This document shows, one piece after another, positions 9,001-18,095 of a stretch of 46,796 nucleotides of DNA. Numbering within the stretch: position 1 is the stretch's first letter; each line of letters opens with the position of its first letter. A model generated the notes under the pieces. That model ran no database searches. It had not been told where the DNA came from and saw only the letters and a program-made list of their open reading frames with translations. The stretch is from Rosettibacter sp964572725 (GTDB lineage: Bacteria > Bacteroidota > Ignavibacteria > Ignavibacteriales > Melioribacteraceae): assembly GCA_964572725.1 (NCBI GenBank), contig CAZNFW010000022.1, positions 1 through 46,796 on the forward strand. Reading direction: 5' to 3'. The position numbers were made by a program, and so were the translations under genes.

Positions 9001-9099
9001 CCAATTATCTTCGAAGACCTCAGCAGCCGCAGCAACAATTCTCATGGAACCGAAGTTATCATTTCACTTCCGCCGCCGCTATATAAATTGAATGTGTAG
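6094..9099 (+). CDS. Two-component-propeller sensor histidine kinase (LytS/YehU-type kinase core)
   Basis: Membrane sensor kinase expected to phosphorylate the adjacent LytTR regulator. Seen: 1001 aa; signal peptide at 1-20. Periplasmic Reg_prop propeller repeats fill about 25-640 (blades such as GLSSSTVYDILQDRNGFIWI and NIWIGSYKGLCKL). A Y_Y_Y domain follows at about 665-735, and a membrane helix at about 743-765. The His_kinase core has phosphoacceptor H796 in MMNPHFIFNSLNSVQ. The ATP-binding domain shows the N box PFVENSLWHGI and DNGVGI. In Bacteroidota, proteins of this build often sense glycan breakdown products, but nothing here ties it to the aga locus 5 kb away, and no receiver or AraC domain is fused to it. 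Confidence 0.92.
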   Translation: MFKIFLIVFFISIYTNLIFSQAPPYYHYTSSSGLSSSTVYDILQDRNGFIWIATLNGLNRFDGKRFITYKIKDELNSNLITSLTVANNGELFIGNHLSGINVLRNGKIDNFRKTIHGKVYTIQYLLNTQMRLYAYSSFGAIIEINKNDYHGNDDNLLFTNLLHKSILNRLVKTEDSKIIALTSEGLQIIKNRKLEKLDIDGLPEENFYCGALDTDGSILIGGDDVIYRIKNNKVIASLPIKIFDKNRVFHLFIDSHRNIWFSIFGKGFFVIPFGSNAKSSIGGMNSTRIVNIGKAMELENAQIDKFFEDNEGNMWIATYGNGVYCLTNFYIQNFSQRDGLTNNNINCILKDKSGKMLLGTINGINVLENGIISQVKYNYGELITGYVNNFIQTKNYIAVSLTSEAAKSNEVFYKGLRLRLFRNQSFNKTSDGKFLFGSIGNNFTIQKKFNYRHYPKWIYVFGDSQYVNRINHIYEDSEKNIWIGSYKGLCKLSYQKDNADISKWEKTFFNNDNVLSSNITSIYEYKNKIWFASSNGIASYNLENNLVTSFTNLLGYDLSSSTSIAIDKKERIWIGNMKGVYCYDGISIKSINSNLGLPSNEVLSLCYDKEFNKLYIGTSNGFSILDIDLFENHYQPQLDVKIISVKAGDLLYTNFKNLVFQPEQHDVYIDFKAINFSSPRSIKYKYKLNEDKWIETENDFLNFISLKHGKYNLQIMAKIQNSDWSKPYSLAFTIMPRFVETIWFELLIISILVSVSVLIIINRLKLNNKKIRAELNLIETINNLKHQALSAMMNPHFIFNSLNSVQYLVNSNKNEEANDYIAMMAKLIRKNLETAKNGFILLSEEINRLRLYLDLEKLRFEEKFSYEITIDSDINTNIIMIPNMIIQPFVENSLWHGIINSGNKGLLAISFSFEDVDIDSVICKSLIIKVTDNGVGINDAKKKEDHISKGIQIVEERLRLLSTKFELPKPIIFEDLSSRSNNSHGTEVIISLPPPLYKLNV

Positions 9100-9104
9100 A
9101 ATTA

Positions 9105-9180
9105 TTTGTAACTCGACATTCATGTCGAGACTATTTTTTTATTTCTTGTCTAGATAAATCTCGACTTACAAATTTGGTTA
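9105..9180. repeat. 76-bp direct repeat, copy 1 with hairpin
   Basis: Aligns without gaps to 9617-9692. It contains the perfect stem ctcgacat/atgtcgag (9112-9119 and 9122-9129), 12 bases after the kinase stop codon. The shared end reads taaatctcgacttaca. Possible terminator for the kinase operon. Confidence 0.6.
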
Positions 9181-9396
9181 TAATGTGACAAAAACAATAT
9201 AATCATTTTGAGTCCCACACAAGCGAGAATCCATTCTCATTGTTATTCCCGTGTAAATCTACCTGTCGGTAGACAGGCGGGAATCCAAAATACTGGATAC
9301 ATGCTTCTGCGAGAATAACTTTTGTGATACTTACTTTTATCTTGCTTTTTCCTTTGCGGCTTCTGCCGTTAAAATTATAATTCAACTTTCATCAAG

Positions 9397-9419
9397 TCCC
9401 TCTCTTCCTAAGAGAGGGA
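9397..9419. repeat. 10-bp perfect hairpin, tccctctctt/aagagaggga
   Basis: Stem 9397-9406 and 9410-9419 with loop cct, followed by tttagggtgagttct. The reverse complement of that tail (aactcaccctaaa) also precedes the MITE-like element at 938-950, which links the two repeat types. Confidence 0.65.
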
Positions 9420-9616
9420 TTTAGGGTGAGTTCTGATAACAAAGAACACAAATAATTTTTTGATTTAAGGAACCGCTAATTGCACGAATTTTCGCGAATT
9501 GTTGAAAATATGTTTTTATGGATATCCGCTTCCGTGAGTATGACAGATGAAAAATTGTCATTCCTCTACAAAAAATTTTAATTTTATTTCTGCTATCCTA
9601 CAAGACACATTACAGT

Positions 9617-9692
9617 TTTTGTAGCTTGACACTTATGTCGACTCTGCTTTTTTCTTTTTCGTCGAGATAAATCTCGACTTACATATTTGGTT
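9617..9692. repeat. 76-bp direct repeat, copy 2 with hairpin
   Basis: Partner of 9105-9180. It contains the perfect stem gtcgagat/atctcgac (9661-9668 and 9671-9678), 18 bases past the stop of the minus-strand hybrid kinase, where a terminator would be expected. Confidence 0.6.
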
Positions 9693-9696
9693 CTTT

Positions 9697-12600
9697 TTAA
9701 TTTTCTAAGCAGGTTTTAACCAAATTTAATAATTCATCTTTCTTAAATGGCTTTGCTAAATATTCATCAAAACCTTCTCTTAAAAATCTGTCTCTATCTG
9801 CAAACATAGCATAAGCTGTAACAGCTACTATTGGCACTCGAATATAACCAGGTATCTTTCTGATTTCATGCATTGTTTGAATTCCATCTAATCCACGACC
9901 AAGATTAATATCCATTAGAATTAAATCAACCTGTTCTTGAGATGCTATTGAAATGCCTGTTACTCCATCTTCTGCATCAATAATTCTAAATAATCCAGAT
10001 AAACAGCGTTTTATAAACAAACGATTGGAAGCATTATCTTCTACGATTAATACTTTTTTAAATTCTCTTTCTTTTAGTGATGGTGTTTGAGTTTTAGTAA
10101 TTCTTGTTTTTCCCAGAATCTGTTCTTTTATTTGTGAAGTTTCGGGAATTGCTGGAATTCGGATTGTAAAAGTTGATCCTTTTCCAACTTCGCTTTCAAC
10201 TTCAATTCTTCCTTTCATTATTTCAATGATTCGCTTTGTAATTGTTAATCCAAGTCCAACACCTTCGTGAGTTCTGCTGTCCCCCTCGCTTGATTGACGA
10301 AATGCACTAAAAATTTTATCTAAGTTTTCTTTTGGTATTCCAATCCCGGTATCAATTACTTTTATAACAGCCCAAGAACAGTTTTCTTTTTCTTCATAAT
10401 TTAATGTAACAAAAACACCGCCTTCCTTCGTAAACTTTACAGCATTGTTAACTAAATTATAAAGAGCTTTACCAAAAAGCTCGCTATCAATGTTTGCTCT
10501 AATATTTCGCTCATTGATTTTTGTTTTAAGAAACAAATGCTTGGAATTTGCTATCGGTAAAAATGATTTTACACGAGTTTCAATTTCCTCAGCAATGTTA
10601 TATGGCTTTAATGATATAAATGAATCCGCAGCTTCAAGCTTAGTTAATTCTAAAATGCTGGTAAGTGTGTTGTTTAATCTTTTACCTCCTTCGATGATAT
10701 GATTTACAAATTCAACATGTTCCGGATTTGTTAATTCTTGTTGAAGTAGTTCTGCAAAACCAAGAACAGAAATTAATGGCGTTCTCAATTCGTGACTCAT
10801 ATTTGAAAGGAAATAATTTTTTACACGGTTCATTTCTTCAGCTTTATCTTTTGCAGCCATTAATTCTTCAAGTAACTTTTTTCTTTCTGTTATATCATGT
10901 AAAACAGAAATAGCATGTTTAACGTTTCCGTTTTCTTTTAAGAATGTAGTTTGAACATCACACCAGATAGAATTACCATTTTTTCGAATTAAGTTTAATT
11001 CTTCATTTACACTTTTAAAATTGTTAATGATTGCTTCTTCTAATTTTTTACCATAATCAAGAAATGCTTCTTCTGACTTGTAAAATTCTCTCATTGTTTT
11101 GCCAATAATTTCTTCAGGTGAATAACCGAATATATGTATAGCAGCTTTATTTATATTTTCAATTTTTCTATCCGGCATAGAAATTACAAAGATTGCATCT
11201 CCGACAGTATCGAATAAAGATGATAAAAACTTCTCATTTTTATGAATTTTTTCTTCATATATTTTTCTTTTTCTTTCATTTTCTATGGACTCTATTGCAA
11301 AAGAGATATCCATTGCCAATTCATCCAATAGTTTTATTTCAGCCTCATCAAAGAAAAACTGTTCGCTTGAATAAAGATTATAAGTACCAATTGTATTACC
11401 AAAAACTTTAATAGGAAGGGCGGCAGATGATTTATATCCAAGTTGTAATGCCTTTTCGCGCCATGGAATCATTTCCAAATCTTTAGCTATATTATTAGCA
11501 ATAAAATGTGTGCCTGATTTTATTGCCCGCCCAGTTGGACCTTGACTAAATTTTTCATCATTTAAATCTATCTTGATCGACTTGAGATAATCATCTTCAA
11601 AGCCAGCCGAAGCAACTGGAATAACTTCATTCAATGATTCATCAACTATCCCAATCCATGCCATTTTGAATTTTCCTTCTTCTACAGCTATGCGGCAAGC
11701 TTCATCAAAAAGCCTTTGTTTATCCTTTATGCGTACTATTGTTTCATTGATTTTACTTAGAACAGAATAAACACGATTAGCTTTTTTAATTTTTTCTTCA
11801 TCAAGTTTTCGTTCTGTAATATCATAAATGTATCCATGCCATAATATTCTGCCATCTTCTAATTTTTGAGGTGTTGCGTTTCCTTCAACCCATATTGTTT
11901 TTCCGGATGGTAATTTTACTCTGTATTCGTCATGCCAAAGAGTAAGATTTTTAGCTGATTCTTTAATAGTTTTTGAAACTCTTTCCAAATCATCCGGATG
12001 AATAACTTTAAAGACCGGACTTGCATCCACTCGAATTTCTTCTGGTGTAACTCCATAAATGTTTATTATTCCATTGCTGGCGTATGGAAAACATGAAGTT
12101 CCGTCCGGCTTTAGACAATATTGATAAATTACACCGGGAACTTGTTCTGCTACTCTTGTTATTAGGTTTAGCAGTTCATTTTGTTTTTCTTCTGCAAGTT
12201 TTCTATCTGTTATATCTTCAGATAATATAAAAATACCTTCGTGTACTGGCTCGAAATGCAAATAAAACCATTTTTTGCTGCCATCTGTGTATGTAAATTC
12301 ATACTCCAAACTATCCGGTATTCTTTCCTCCATGCAATGTTTAAGTACACTAAACATTTTAGTGTTTTCAATTCCAGGATAACATTCCATCATTGTTTTA
12401 CCAAGCAACTTTTCTTTTGGGAGCTTAGCTTGTTCTAATGCAGCTTTATTAAGAAACAAATACTTGTAATCAAATCCAATTAACTGGCAGCCCTCAATCA
12501 TACTATCTAATGTAGATCGGAGTCTTAATTCACTTTCTCTTATTAATTTTTGCCGGCGGCGTTTTTCAGTTTCATCTTGAAATGCTATAACAATACCAAT

Positions 12601-13952
12601 GATTGAACCATCATTATCATATATTGGCGCGCCGGTATCCATAACTGGAATTTCTTTGCCGCTTTTAGAAATTAAGATAGTATGGTTGGCAAGTTCCTTT
12701 ACAATCCCATGCTTAAAAACTTTTTCGAGAATGTTATTTTCTTTTTGACCGGTTTCTTCATTTTTAACGGAATAGATTTCTTCCAGTCTTCTTCCTCTTG
12801 CATCACTAAAACGCCAGCCTGTTAATTCTTCGGCAAGTTTATTCATGTATTGTAGTTTACCATTTATATCGACTGTTATTACACCTTCACCAAGACTATC
12901 CATAGTAACTTTAAACTTTTCTTGCTGCTGCCATAGTTCTTTTTCTTTGTTATATAATTCTCTAAAAATATTTTTTTGGCGTGAGTTATAAAGAAAAGCA
13001 ATACCTACTCCGCAGATAATTATTAAAAGAATAGTGATGCCGGAAATTATCCCAGATTCAAGATAGAGATCGGTGTAGATTTCATTTTTATCTATCTTTG
13101 AAACCATAATCCATTTTGTATCCGGTATAATTCTGATATCAGAAAGAACTTCCACACCGCAATAATCAATTCCTTCATAAAGACCAGTGCGTCCTAATGC
13201 AGCTTGCACCGACGGGATTTCAGTTTGAGTTAAAGAAATTTTGAATTTTAATGCTGTGTTTTTGCGGTGACGAAGTTCATTGAGAACAAGAACGCTGTCT
13301 TTTTCTACTCTTAAAATTGCAGTCTAAGCACTTTTACTTGGTGTAGGCCATGTGTTTATTAAAGGAAATAAAAAATCATTTAGGTCTCTTCGGAATAAAA
13401 GAATTGCAACTGTTTTGTTTTGGTTGTTTGTAATCGGAGCTATAATGTCGTAAAGTATTTTATTCTCTTTCTGGTTTAAGTAGATATCTGTAAAAACAAT
13501 TTCATTTTTAATTGATGCTTCATCAATTTTTTGTTTAATGAAAGAATCGAAGTCAGCAGAATCGGGTTTTGCAGATAAAAGAAGATTACCGTTTGATGTT
13601 GTGAGAAAGATGTTCTGGTAACCAAGCTCCTTTTGCACGGGTTGGAGCTGTTGGATAATTTGTTCTTTCATTAGCAAATTATTAGTATTTTGAAGCCACT
13701 GGGAAATCCCCTCAATAAAGAAAGGAGCCTGTGTAAGAACTTTTACATCGGCATTTCTTTGATGCAGCCATTGTTCAATTTGGTTTTGCTTTAAATCGGC
13801 AATAGTCTTTAGCTCCAAATATTTTGCTGACGGATAGTACTTTCCCGGTTTTTGTAAAAATAATATCCGACAGAAATAATAAGTAAGCTAAGGATAATTA
13901 AAAAAGTAAATAAACTCTTTTTGTTTGTAAGGAATGATTTTGAGTTTCGCAT
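9697..13952 (-). pseudogene. Hybrid sensor histidine kinase (dCACHE-PAS-PAS-PAS-GAF-PAS-HisKA-HATPase-REC), disrupted
   Basis: A membrane hybrid kinase of about 1400 residues when pieced together. Seen: ATG at 13952 with an N-terminal helix (FTFLIILSLLIISVGYY). The frame breaks near 13819, where a run of four A's appears to lack one A (expected QQKYLELK). A periplasmic sensor half follows (13818-13327), then an in-frame TAG at 13324-13326 where the family usually has Glu (PSKSA-E-TAILR). The frame is open again to 9697. The rest holds a second helix (IISGITILLIIICGVGIAF), four PAS domains, a GAF domain, HisKA (H806 counted from the GTG at 13209), ATP-binding motifs DTGIGIP and GVGLGL, and a receiver with D1100. 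Two lesions suggest a decaying gene or a poorly sequenced stretch. Confidence 0.85.
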
Positions 13953-14312
13953 AATAACCCTCAATATATTTCAAATATCAAAATATCCTTAAGTTATAAT
14001 TATTATATATAATTTATATATCGTTTTTTAAGATAATATTCAATATAAAAGAAAGTATCTTATAACCTTTAGAAAAGGATAAACAGTAATTATTCAATTT
14101 CCATAGTGAATGGTAAATAATTTGTGAGAAGCCGCTTTAAAGTTTTTCTTGGTAAATGAATTACAAATTACTTTAAAGAATTTTTCTTTGCATTTCTCTC
14201 TAATCTTTAATATTTAATATAGAGACTGCTGCTTAACAAAATTTTTGAGAAAGCTCTGAATTTTGCAATCTTACTTGCCACCAGGGGTAATCTTGAAAGT
14301 TTGTTAATATTT

Positions 14313-14368
14313 ATGAGCCGAATCTAAAAAGGTACAATTGAGCCAGAGGCTCATTAACCTTTGGCTGA
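14313..14368. repeat. 32-bp exact repeat (copy 2) plus palindrome
   Basis: 14313-14344 equals 4300-4331. It continues into gagccagaggctcattaacc..., which folds as agccagagg/cctttggct (9 bp with one G-T pair) and resembles the insert in merTP at 662-690. It lies upstream of the aga locus. Confidence 0.75.
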
Positions 14369-14588
14369 AAGTTTAACCCTACTTTTTTTGATGACTGTCA
14401 TTAGAATTTTTACCCTATTCACAAATCAGGGATAAAATATTTTAATGCTTCTTATCAAATAATCCTTATTCTTACTGTATTAGAAGAGAATAAGTATGTG
14501 TACATTTTATTTACATCAAATACAAATAATTTTTTTGATGTTTTATCTAGTACTAAAAATTTCATTATTGAGATAAATATTAGAAATT

Positions 14589-14598
14589 CGAAAATCAA
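14589..14598. promoter_or_regulatory. Candidate AgaR operator upstream of agaS
   Basis: The word cgaaaatcaa also occurs at 35553-35562, in the promoter of the agaR-like gene. Its reverse complement, ttgattttcg, is T-rich with a TTTCG core, the general style of known AgaR sites in E. coli. This rests on two occurrences only. Confidence 0.35.
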
Positions 14599-14628
14599 AA
14601 GAAAAGAAACAAAATAATACGAAAATTA

Positions 14629-14659
14629 TTGACAAGTATTTGAAAGTTTATTAATTTTG
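14629..14659 (+). promoter_or_regulatory. Bacteroidota-type promoter for the aga locus
   Basis: TTG at 14629-14631 (within TTGACA), a 20-base spacer, then TAATTTTG at 14652-14659, an exact fit to the -33/-7 consensus TTG-N20-TAnnTTTG. It lies 42 bases before the chosen agaS start. Confidence 0.55.
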
Positions 14660-14701
14660 TTGCGAAAGTATATTCACTAATAAAATAAGGAATTGAAAGT
14701 T

Positions 14702-15868
14702 TTGAATAGTTATTTAGGTATATCAAAAGAAGAATTAATAAAATTAGGAGCTATACATACTGCTGAAGAAATTACAAACCAACCTAAAACATGGCTTAAA
14801 ACGTTGGATGTTATTCAAGAAAATCACAAAGAACTTGAGAGTTTCTTAAAAAAAGTATATGAGGAAAGTAATCTTCAGATTGTATTAACAGGGGCAGGTT
14901 CCTCTGCTTTCATTGGTGATGTACTAGAAGGGATATTTCAAAAATTTACGGGCAAAAAGGCTAATGCGATTGCTACTACTGACCTGGTAACCCATCCTGA
15001 TTATTATATGAACTGTGATGGTAGTACTTTACTCATTTCCTTTGCTAGGTCAGGTGATAGCCCCGAAAGTATAAGAGCAATAGAGTTAGCTGATTATTTC
15101 TGTAAAAATATATATCACCTGATAATAACATGTAACCAAGATGGACAGCTTGCGAGAAACAATTATGATAGAGAGAATGCATATGTATTATTAATGCCTT
15201 CAGAAACTAATGACAAAGGTTTAGCTATGACTAGTAGTTTTACGTCTATGCTACTTAGTGGACTTTTAATTGCTAGAATTACTGAATTAAATCTATTAAA
15301 TGAAAAAGTAAAAATACTATGTAATGCTGGGCAAAATTTTATTGATAAGTATTATGTAGTATTAAGAGACTCAAGTAAGATTGATTTTAAGAGAGCCATC
15401 TTTCTTGGTTCTGGATTTCTAAAAGGTATAGCAAGAGAATCACATCTCAAATTACAAGAATTGACTGATGGTAATGTAATTTGTAAATATGATACTTTCC
15501 TTGGTTTTAGACATGGACCAAAAGCAGTAATAAATGAAGAAACTTTGATTGTATATTTATTTGCAAATGATGACTATGTATTGAAATATGAAAAAGATCT
15601 TGTTCAATCATTAAATCAGGGTAGAAAGGCGCTCTGTTCAATAGGAGTCATGGGGAATAATCTTGAGGGTGTAGATGTAGATATAAAATTAGAATTTGTA
15701 AATAATAATATTGACGAAACATTATTAGCAATATTATATGTGTTACCAGCACAAATATTGGGATTTTATAAATCACTGAATTTAGGATTAAAGCCTGATA
15801 ATCCATCGGAAAATGGTATGATAACAAGAGTTGTTCAGGGTGTTAAGATTTATCCATATAATAAATAA
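14702..15868 (+). CDS. agaS: Galactosamine-6-phosphate deaminase/isomerase AgaS
   Basis: Converts D-galactosamine-6-phosphate to D-tagatose-6-phosphate and ammonia in the cytoplasm (role shown for E. coli AgaS). Seen: 388 aa with two SIS sugar-isomerase domains. Motifs shared with AgaS are TGAGSSAFIGD, TTDLVT, LLISFARSGDSPESIRA, LLMPSETNDKGLAMTSS, LGSGFLKGIARESHLKLQEL, FLGFRHGPKAV and RVVQGVKIYP. There is no ATG near the front; TTG at 14702 is chosen because aaggaa ends 9 bases before it, while TTG at 14693 would be too close. First gene of the catabolic locus, 5 bases before the kbaZ-like gene. It is the strongest marker that the locus handles galactosamine or GalNAc. Confidence 0.93.
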   Translation: MNSYLGISKEELIKLGAIHTAEEITNQPKTWLKTLDVIQENHKELESFLKKVYEESNLQIVLTGAGSSAFIGDVLEGIFQKFTGKKANAIATTDLVTHPDYYMNCDGSTLLISFARSGDSPESIRAIELADYFCKNIYHLIITCNQDGQLARNNYDRENAYVLLMPSETNDKGLAMTSSFTSMLLSGLLIARITELNLLNEKVKILCNAGQNFIDKYYVVLRDSSKIDFKRAIFLGSGFLKGIARESHLKLQELTDGNVICKYDTFLGFRHGPKAVINEETLIVYLFANDDYVLKYEKDLVQSLNQGRKALCSIGVMGNNLEGVDVDIKLEFVNNNIDETLLAILYVLPAQILGFYKSLNLGLKPDNPSENGMITRVVQGVKIYPYNK

Positions 15869-15873
15869 GAGTT

Positions 15874-17178
15874 ATGCCTGATTTTATTTTAAATACTATT
15901 AAAGCTCATAAGAATGGTAAATGTGTTGGTATTTTCTCTGTATGCTCTGCCAATAAATATGTATTAGAGGCATGTATGATACATGCCAAAAGAAATAATA
16001 ATTATTTATTGATAGAAGCAACCTCAAATCAGGTAAATCAATTTGGTGGCTATACAGGAATGAAGCCAGTAGATTTTAAAAATGCTGTTAAGAGCATTGC
16101 TGATACAATTAATTACCCATTTGATAACATTATTATGGGTGGTGACCATCTTGGTCCAAACGTATGGAAAAATGAAACTAGTAAATCAGCTATGGATAAA
16201 GCAATAGTACAGGTACAGGAATATGTTAAGGCAGGTTTTAGAAAATTACATATTGATACAAGTATGAGTTGTATAGATGATTCTGTTAATAAAGATGGCA
16301 TGCTTAATCCAAGTGTTGCAACTGAAAGAGCGGCTATATTATGCAAAGCTGCAGAAGAAGCAAGTTTGGAAATTAATGATAAACCTTTGTATGTAATAGG
16401 AACTGATGTACCTATTCCTGGTGGTGCACTTAATAAGATTGATAATATTCGAATTACACCTGTTAAAGAAGTCGAAGAAACATTATCACTGACAAAAAAA
16501 TATTTTGAGAAATATGAAATAAATGACGCTTGGGAAAGAGTAATTGCAATAGTAGTCCAACCTGGAGTTGAATTTGCAGATTCTTCTATTGTCAAATATA
16601 ATCCTGTTAAAGCAGCTGGATTATCTGCTAAAATTAACGAATATAAGAATATTGTCTATGAAGCACATTCTACAGATTTCCAAAGTAAACATGCTTTAAA
16701 AAAACTTGTCGAGGACCATTTTGCTATCTTAAAAGTAGGTCCATGGTTAACCTTTGCTTTGCGTGAAGCACTATTTGCACTTGCAGATATTGAAAATGAA
16801 TTATCTACAATTTATAAAAAAATAAAACCTTCAAATCTTCGTGAAATATTAGTTTATATAATGAATAAATATCCTATTTATTGGAAAAATTATTATAGAG
16901 GTGAAAAACATGAAATAGAGTTTGCTCAAAAATACAGTTTTAGTGATAGAATTAGATATTATTGGACTTACCCAGAAGTTAAGGAAGCACTAAAATTACT
17001 TATTAATAATCTGTCGCATATTACAATCCCATTAAATTTATTATCTCAGTTTATGCCTGATGTAGCAAATGCAGTTTTGGAAGAAAAATTAGAAAACAAC
17101 CCTAAGAATATAATTTACTTTAAAATAATGTCAATATTAGATAAATATTATTTTGCTGTAAATGGAGTAGAAAAATGA
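15874..17178 (+). CDS. kbaZ: KbaZ/GatZ-family protein (tagatose-6-phosphate processing)
   Basis: Family knowledge: KbaZ and GatZ were described as partner subunits of tagatose-1,6-bisphosphate aldolase and adopt a TIM barrel; related proteins of this superfamily act as sugar epimerases. Seen: 434 aa, full length, with the family signatures GIFSVCSANKYVLEA, EATSNQVNQFGGYTGM, GGDHLGPNVW (residues 89-98), HIDTSMSC, ERAAIL, EAHSTDFQSK and KVGPWLTFALREAL. It sits between agaS and the permease, with a 4-base overlap (ATGA) with the latter. No kbaY/gatY catalytic aldolase is in the window. Inference: it may act alone on tagatose-6-phosphate, for example as a 4-epimerase giving fructose-6-phosphate. 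Confidence 0.88.
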   Translation: MPDFILNTIKAHKNGKCVGIFSVCSANKYVLEACMIHAKRNNNYLLIEATSNQVNQFGGYTGMKPVDFKNAVKSIADTINYPFDNIIMGGDHLGPNVWKNETSKSAMDKAIVQVQEYVKAGFRKLHIDTSMSCIDDSVNKDGMLNPSVATERAAILCKAAEEASLEINDKPLYVIGTDVPIPGGALNKIDNIRITPVKEVEETLSLTKKYFEKYEINDAWERVIAIVVQPGVEFADSSIVKYNPVKAAGLSAKINEYKNIVYEAHSTDFQSKHALKKLVEDHFAILKVGPWLTFALREALFALADIENELSTIYKKIKPSNLREILVYIMNKYPIYWKNYYRGEKHEIEFAQKYSFSDRIRYYWTYPEVKEALKLLINNLSHITIPLNLLSQFMPDVANAVLEEKLENNPKNIIYFKIMSILDKYYFAVNGVEK

Positions 17179-18053
17179 AAATTCGACCATGGTTAATATA
17201 CACCATAATCACAACAACTTTTTGGGGTATATGGGGTGCTTTAATTGAAATTCCAGAAAAAGCTGGATTTCCTGCAACTTTAGGTTATGTAGTTTGGTCA
17301 TTGACTATGATTCTACCAGCTATTATTGCCTTGAAATTAATTAATTGGAAAATTGAATATGACAAAAAATCAATTTTTTTAGGACTTTTAATTGGATTTA
17401 CAGGTGCAGGTGGTCAATTAATACTTTTTCAAGCTTTAAGAACAGGACCAGCGTATTTGGTATTTCCCATTATTTCTTTATCACCGGTAGTAACAATTTT
17501 ATTGTCATATACTTTCTTAAAAGAGAGAGCAAGTAAGAAAGGGTGGATTGGGATTATATTTGCAATATTTGCTATACCATTATTATCATATCAACCACAA
17601 GGGGATTCAAACTCAGCTGGTATATTGTGGGTTGTGTTTGCACTTATTGTTTTTCTTGCCTGGGGATTTCAAGCTTATATTATGAGATTTGCTAATCGTA
17701 CTATGAAAGCAGAAAGTATCTTTTTTTATATGACAATATCGGGTCTCTTTTTAAGTCCATTCGCGATTTTAATGACGGATTTTTCAAAATCGATTAATTG
17801 GGGATTTAATGGACCTATCATAGCTTTTTTTATACAAACTCTTAATGCAGTAGGAGCACTTATGATTGTTTATGCTTTTCGATTTGGTAAAGCAATTATT
17901 GTTAGTCCTTTAACAAATGCAGTTGCACCTGTAATAACTATAATTATATCGTTATTGATATATAAAGTAATTCCCCAACCAGTAATTGTAATTGGGATCA
18001 TATTTGCAATTATCTCAATTTTTTTAATGGCAATTGAAGGTAATGAATCATAA
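17175..18053 (+). CDS. DMT-superfamily permease (EamA type)
   Basis: Inner-membrane carrier of the drug/metabolite transporter superfamily. Seen: 292 aa with about ten hydrophobic helices in two EamA repeats; the first repeat has GLLIGFTGAGGQLILFQALRTGPAYLVFPI and SLSPVVTILLSY followed by LKERASKKGWIGIIFA, and the second ends in PLTNAVAPVITIIISL. It overlaps the kbaZ-like stop by 4 bases, so translation is coupled. Its place in the operon, where a PTS or sugar symporter would normally stand, suggests uptake of the amino sugar. That is inference: most DMT proteins export or carry other metabolites, and the sequence does not show the substrate. Confidence 0.85.
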   Translation: MKIRPWLIYTIITTTFWGIWGALIEIPEKAGFPATLGYVVWSLTMILPAIIALKLINWKIEYDKKSIFLGLLIGFTGAGGQLILFQALRTGPAYLVFPIISLSPVVTILLSYTFLKERASKKGWIGIIFAIFAIPLLSYQPQGDSNSAGILWVVFALIVFLAWGFQAYIMRFANRTMKAESIFFYMTISGLFLSPFAILMTDFSKSINWGFNGPIIAFFIQTLNAVGALMIVYAFRFGKAIIVSPLTNAVAPVITIIISLLIYKVIPQPVIVIGIIFAIISIFLMAIEGNES

Positions 18054-18095
18054 TAGAATTGTAACTATTTCAATAACAAAGAAATGTAAAACATC

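Larger units (their letters stand above)
9100..9696. repeat. Gene-free gap between convergent kinase genes, filled with palindromes
   Basis: No gene is credible here. A 76-base sequence at 9105-9180 recurs in the same orientation at 9617-9692 with roughly 80% identity. Between the copies are ttcccg/cgggaa-type palindromes (about 9241-9330), a 10-bp hairpin at 9397-9419, and ggatatccgcttccgtgagtatgacag-type words near 9520-9550 related to those at 42590-42910. Both flanking genes end here, so some stems may act as terminators. Confidence 0.65.
13953..14701. other. AT-rich intergenic region before the aga locus
   Basis: No gene was found. Bases 13953-14310 are very AT-rich with no clear structure. 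At 14313-14368 lies the second copy of the 32-base repeat with its hairpin. From 14580 come candidate regulatory sites for agaS: cgaaaatcaa at 14589-14598 and a promoter at 14629-14659. Confidence 0.6.

Noticed and set aside
16113..16595. 160-codon frame opposite the kbaZ-like gene
   Set aside because: It lies wholly inside a clearly recognisable gene on the other strand and shows no motif of its own.
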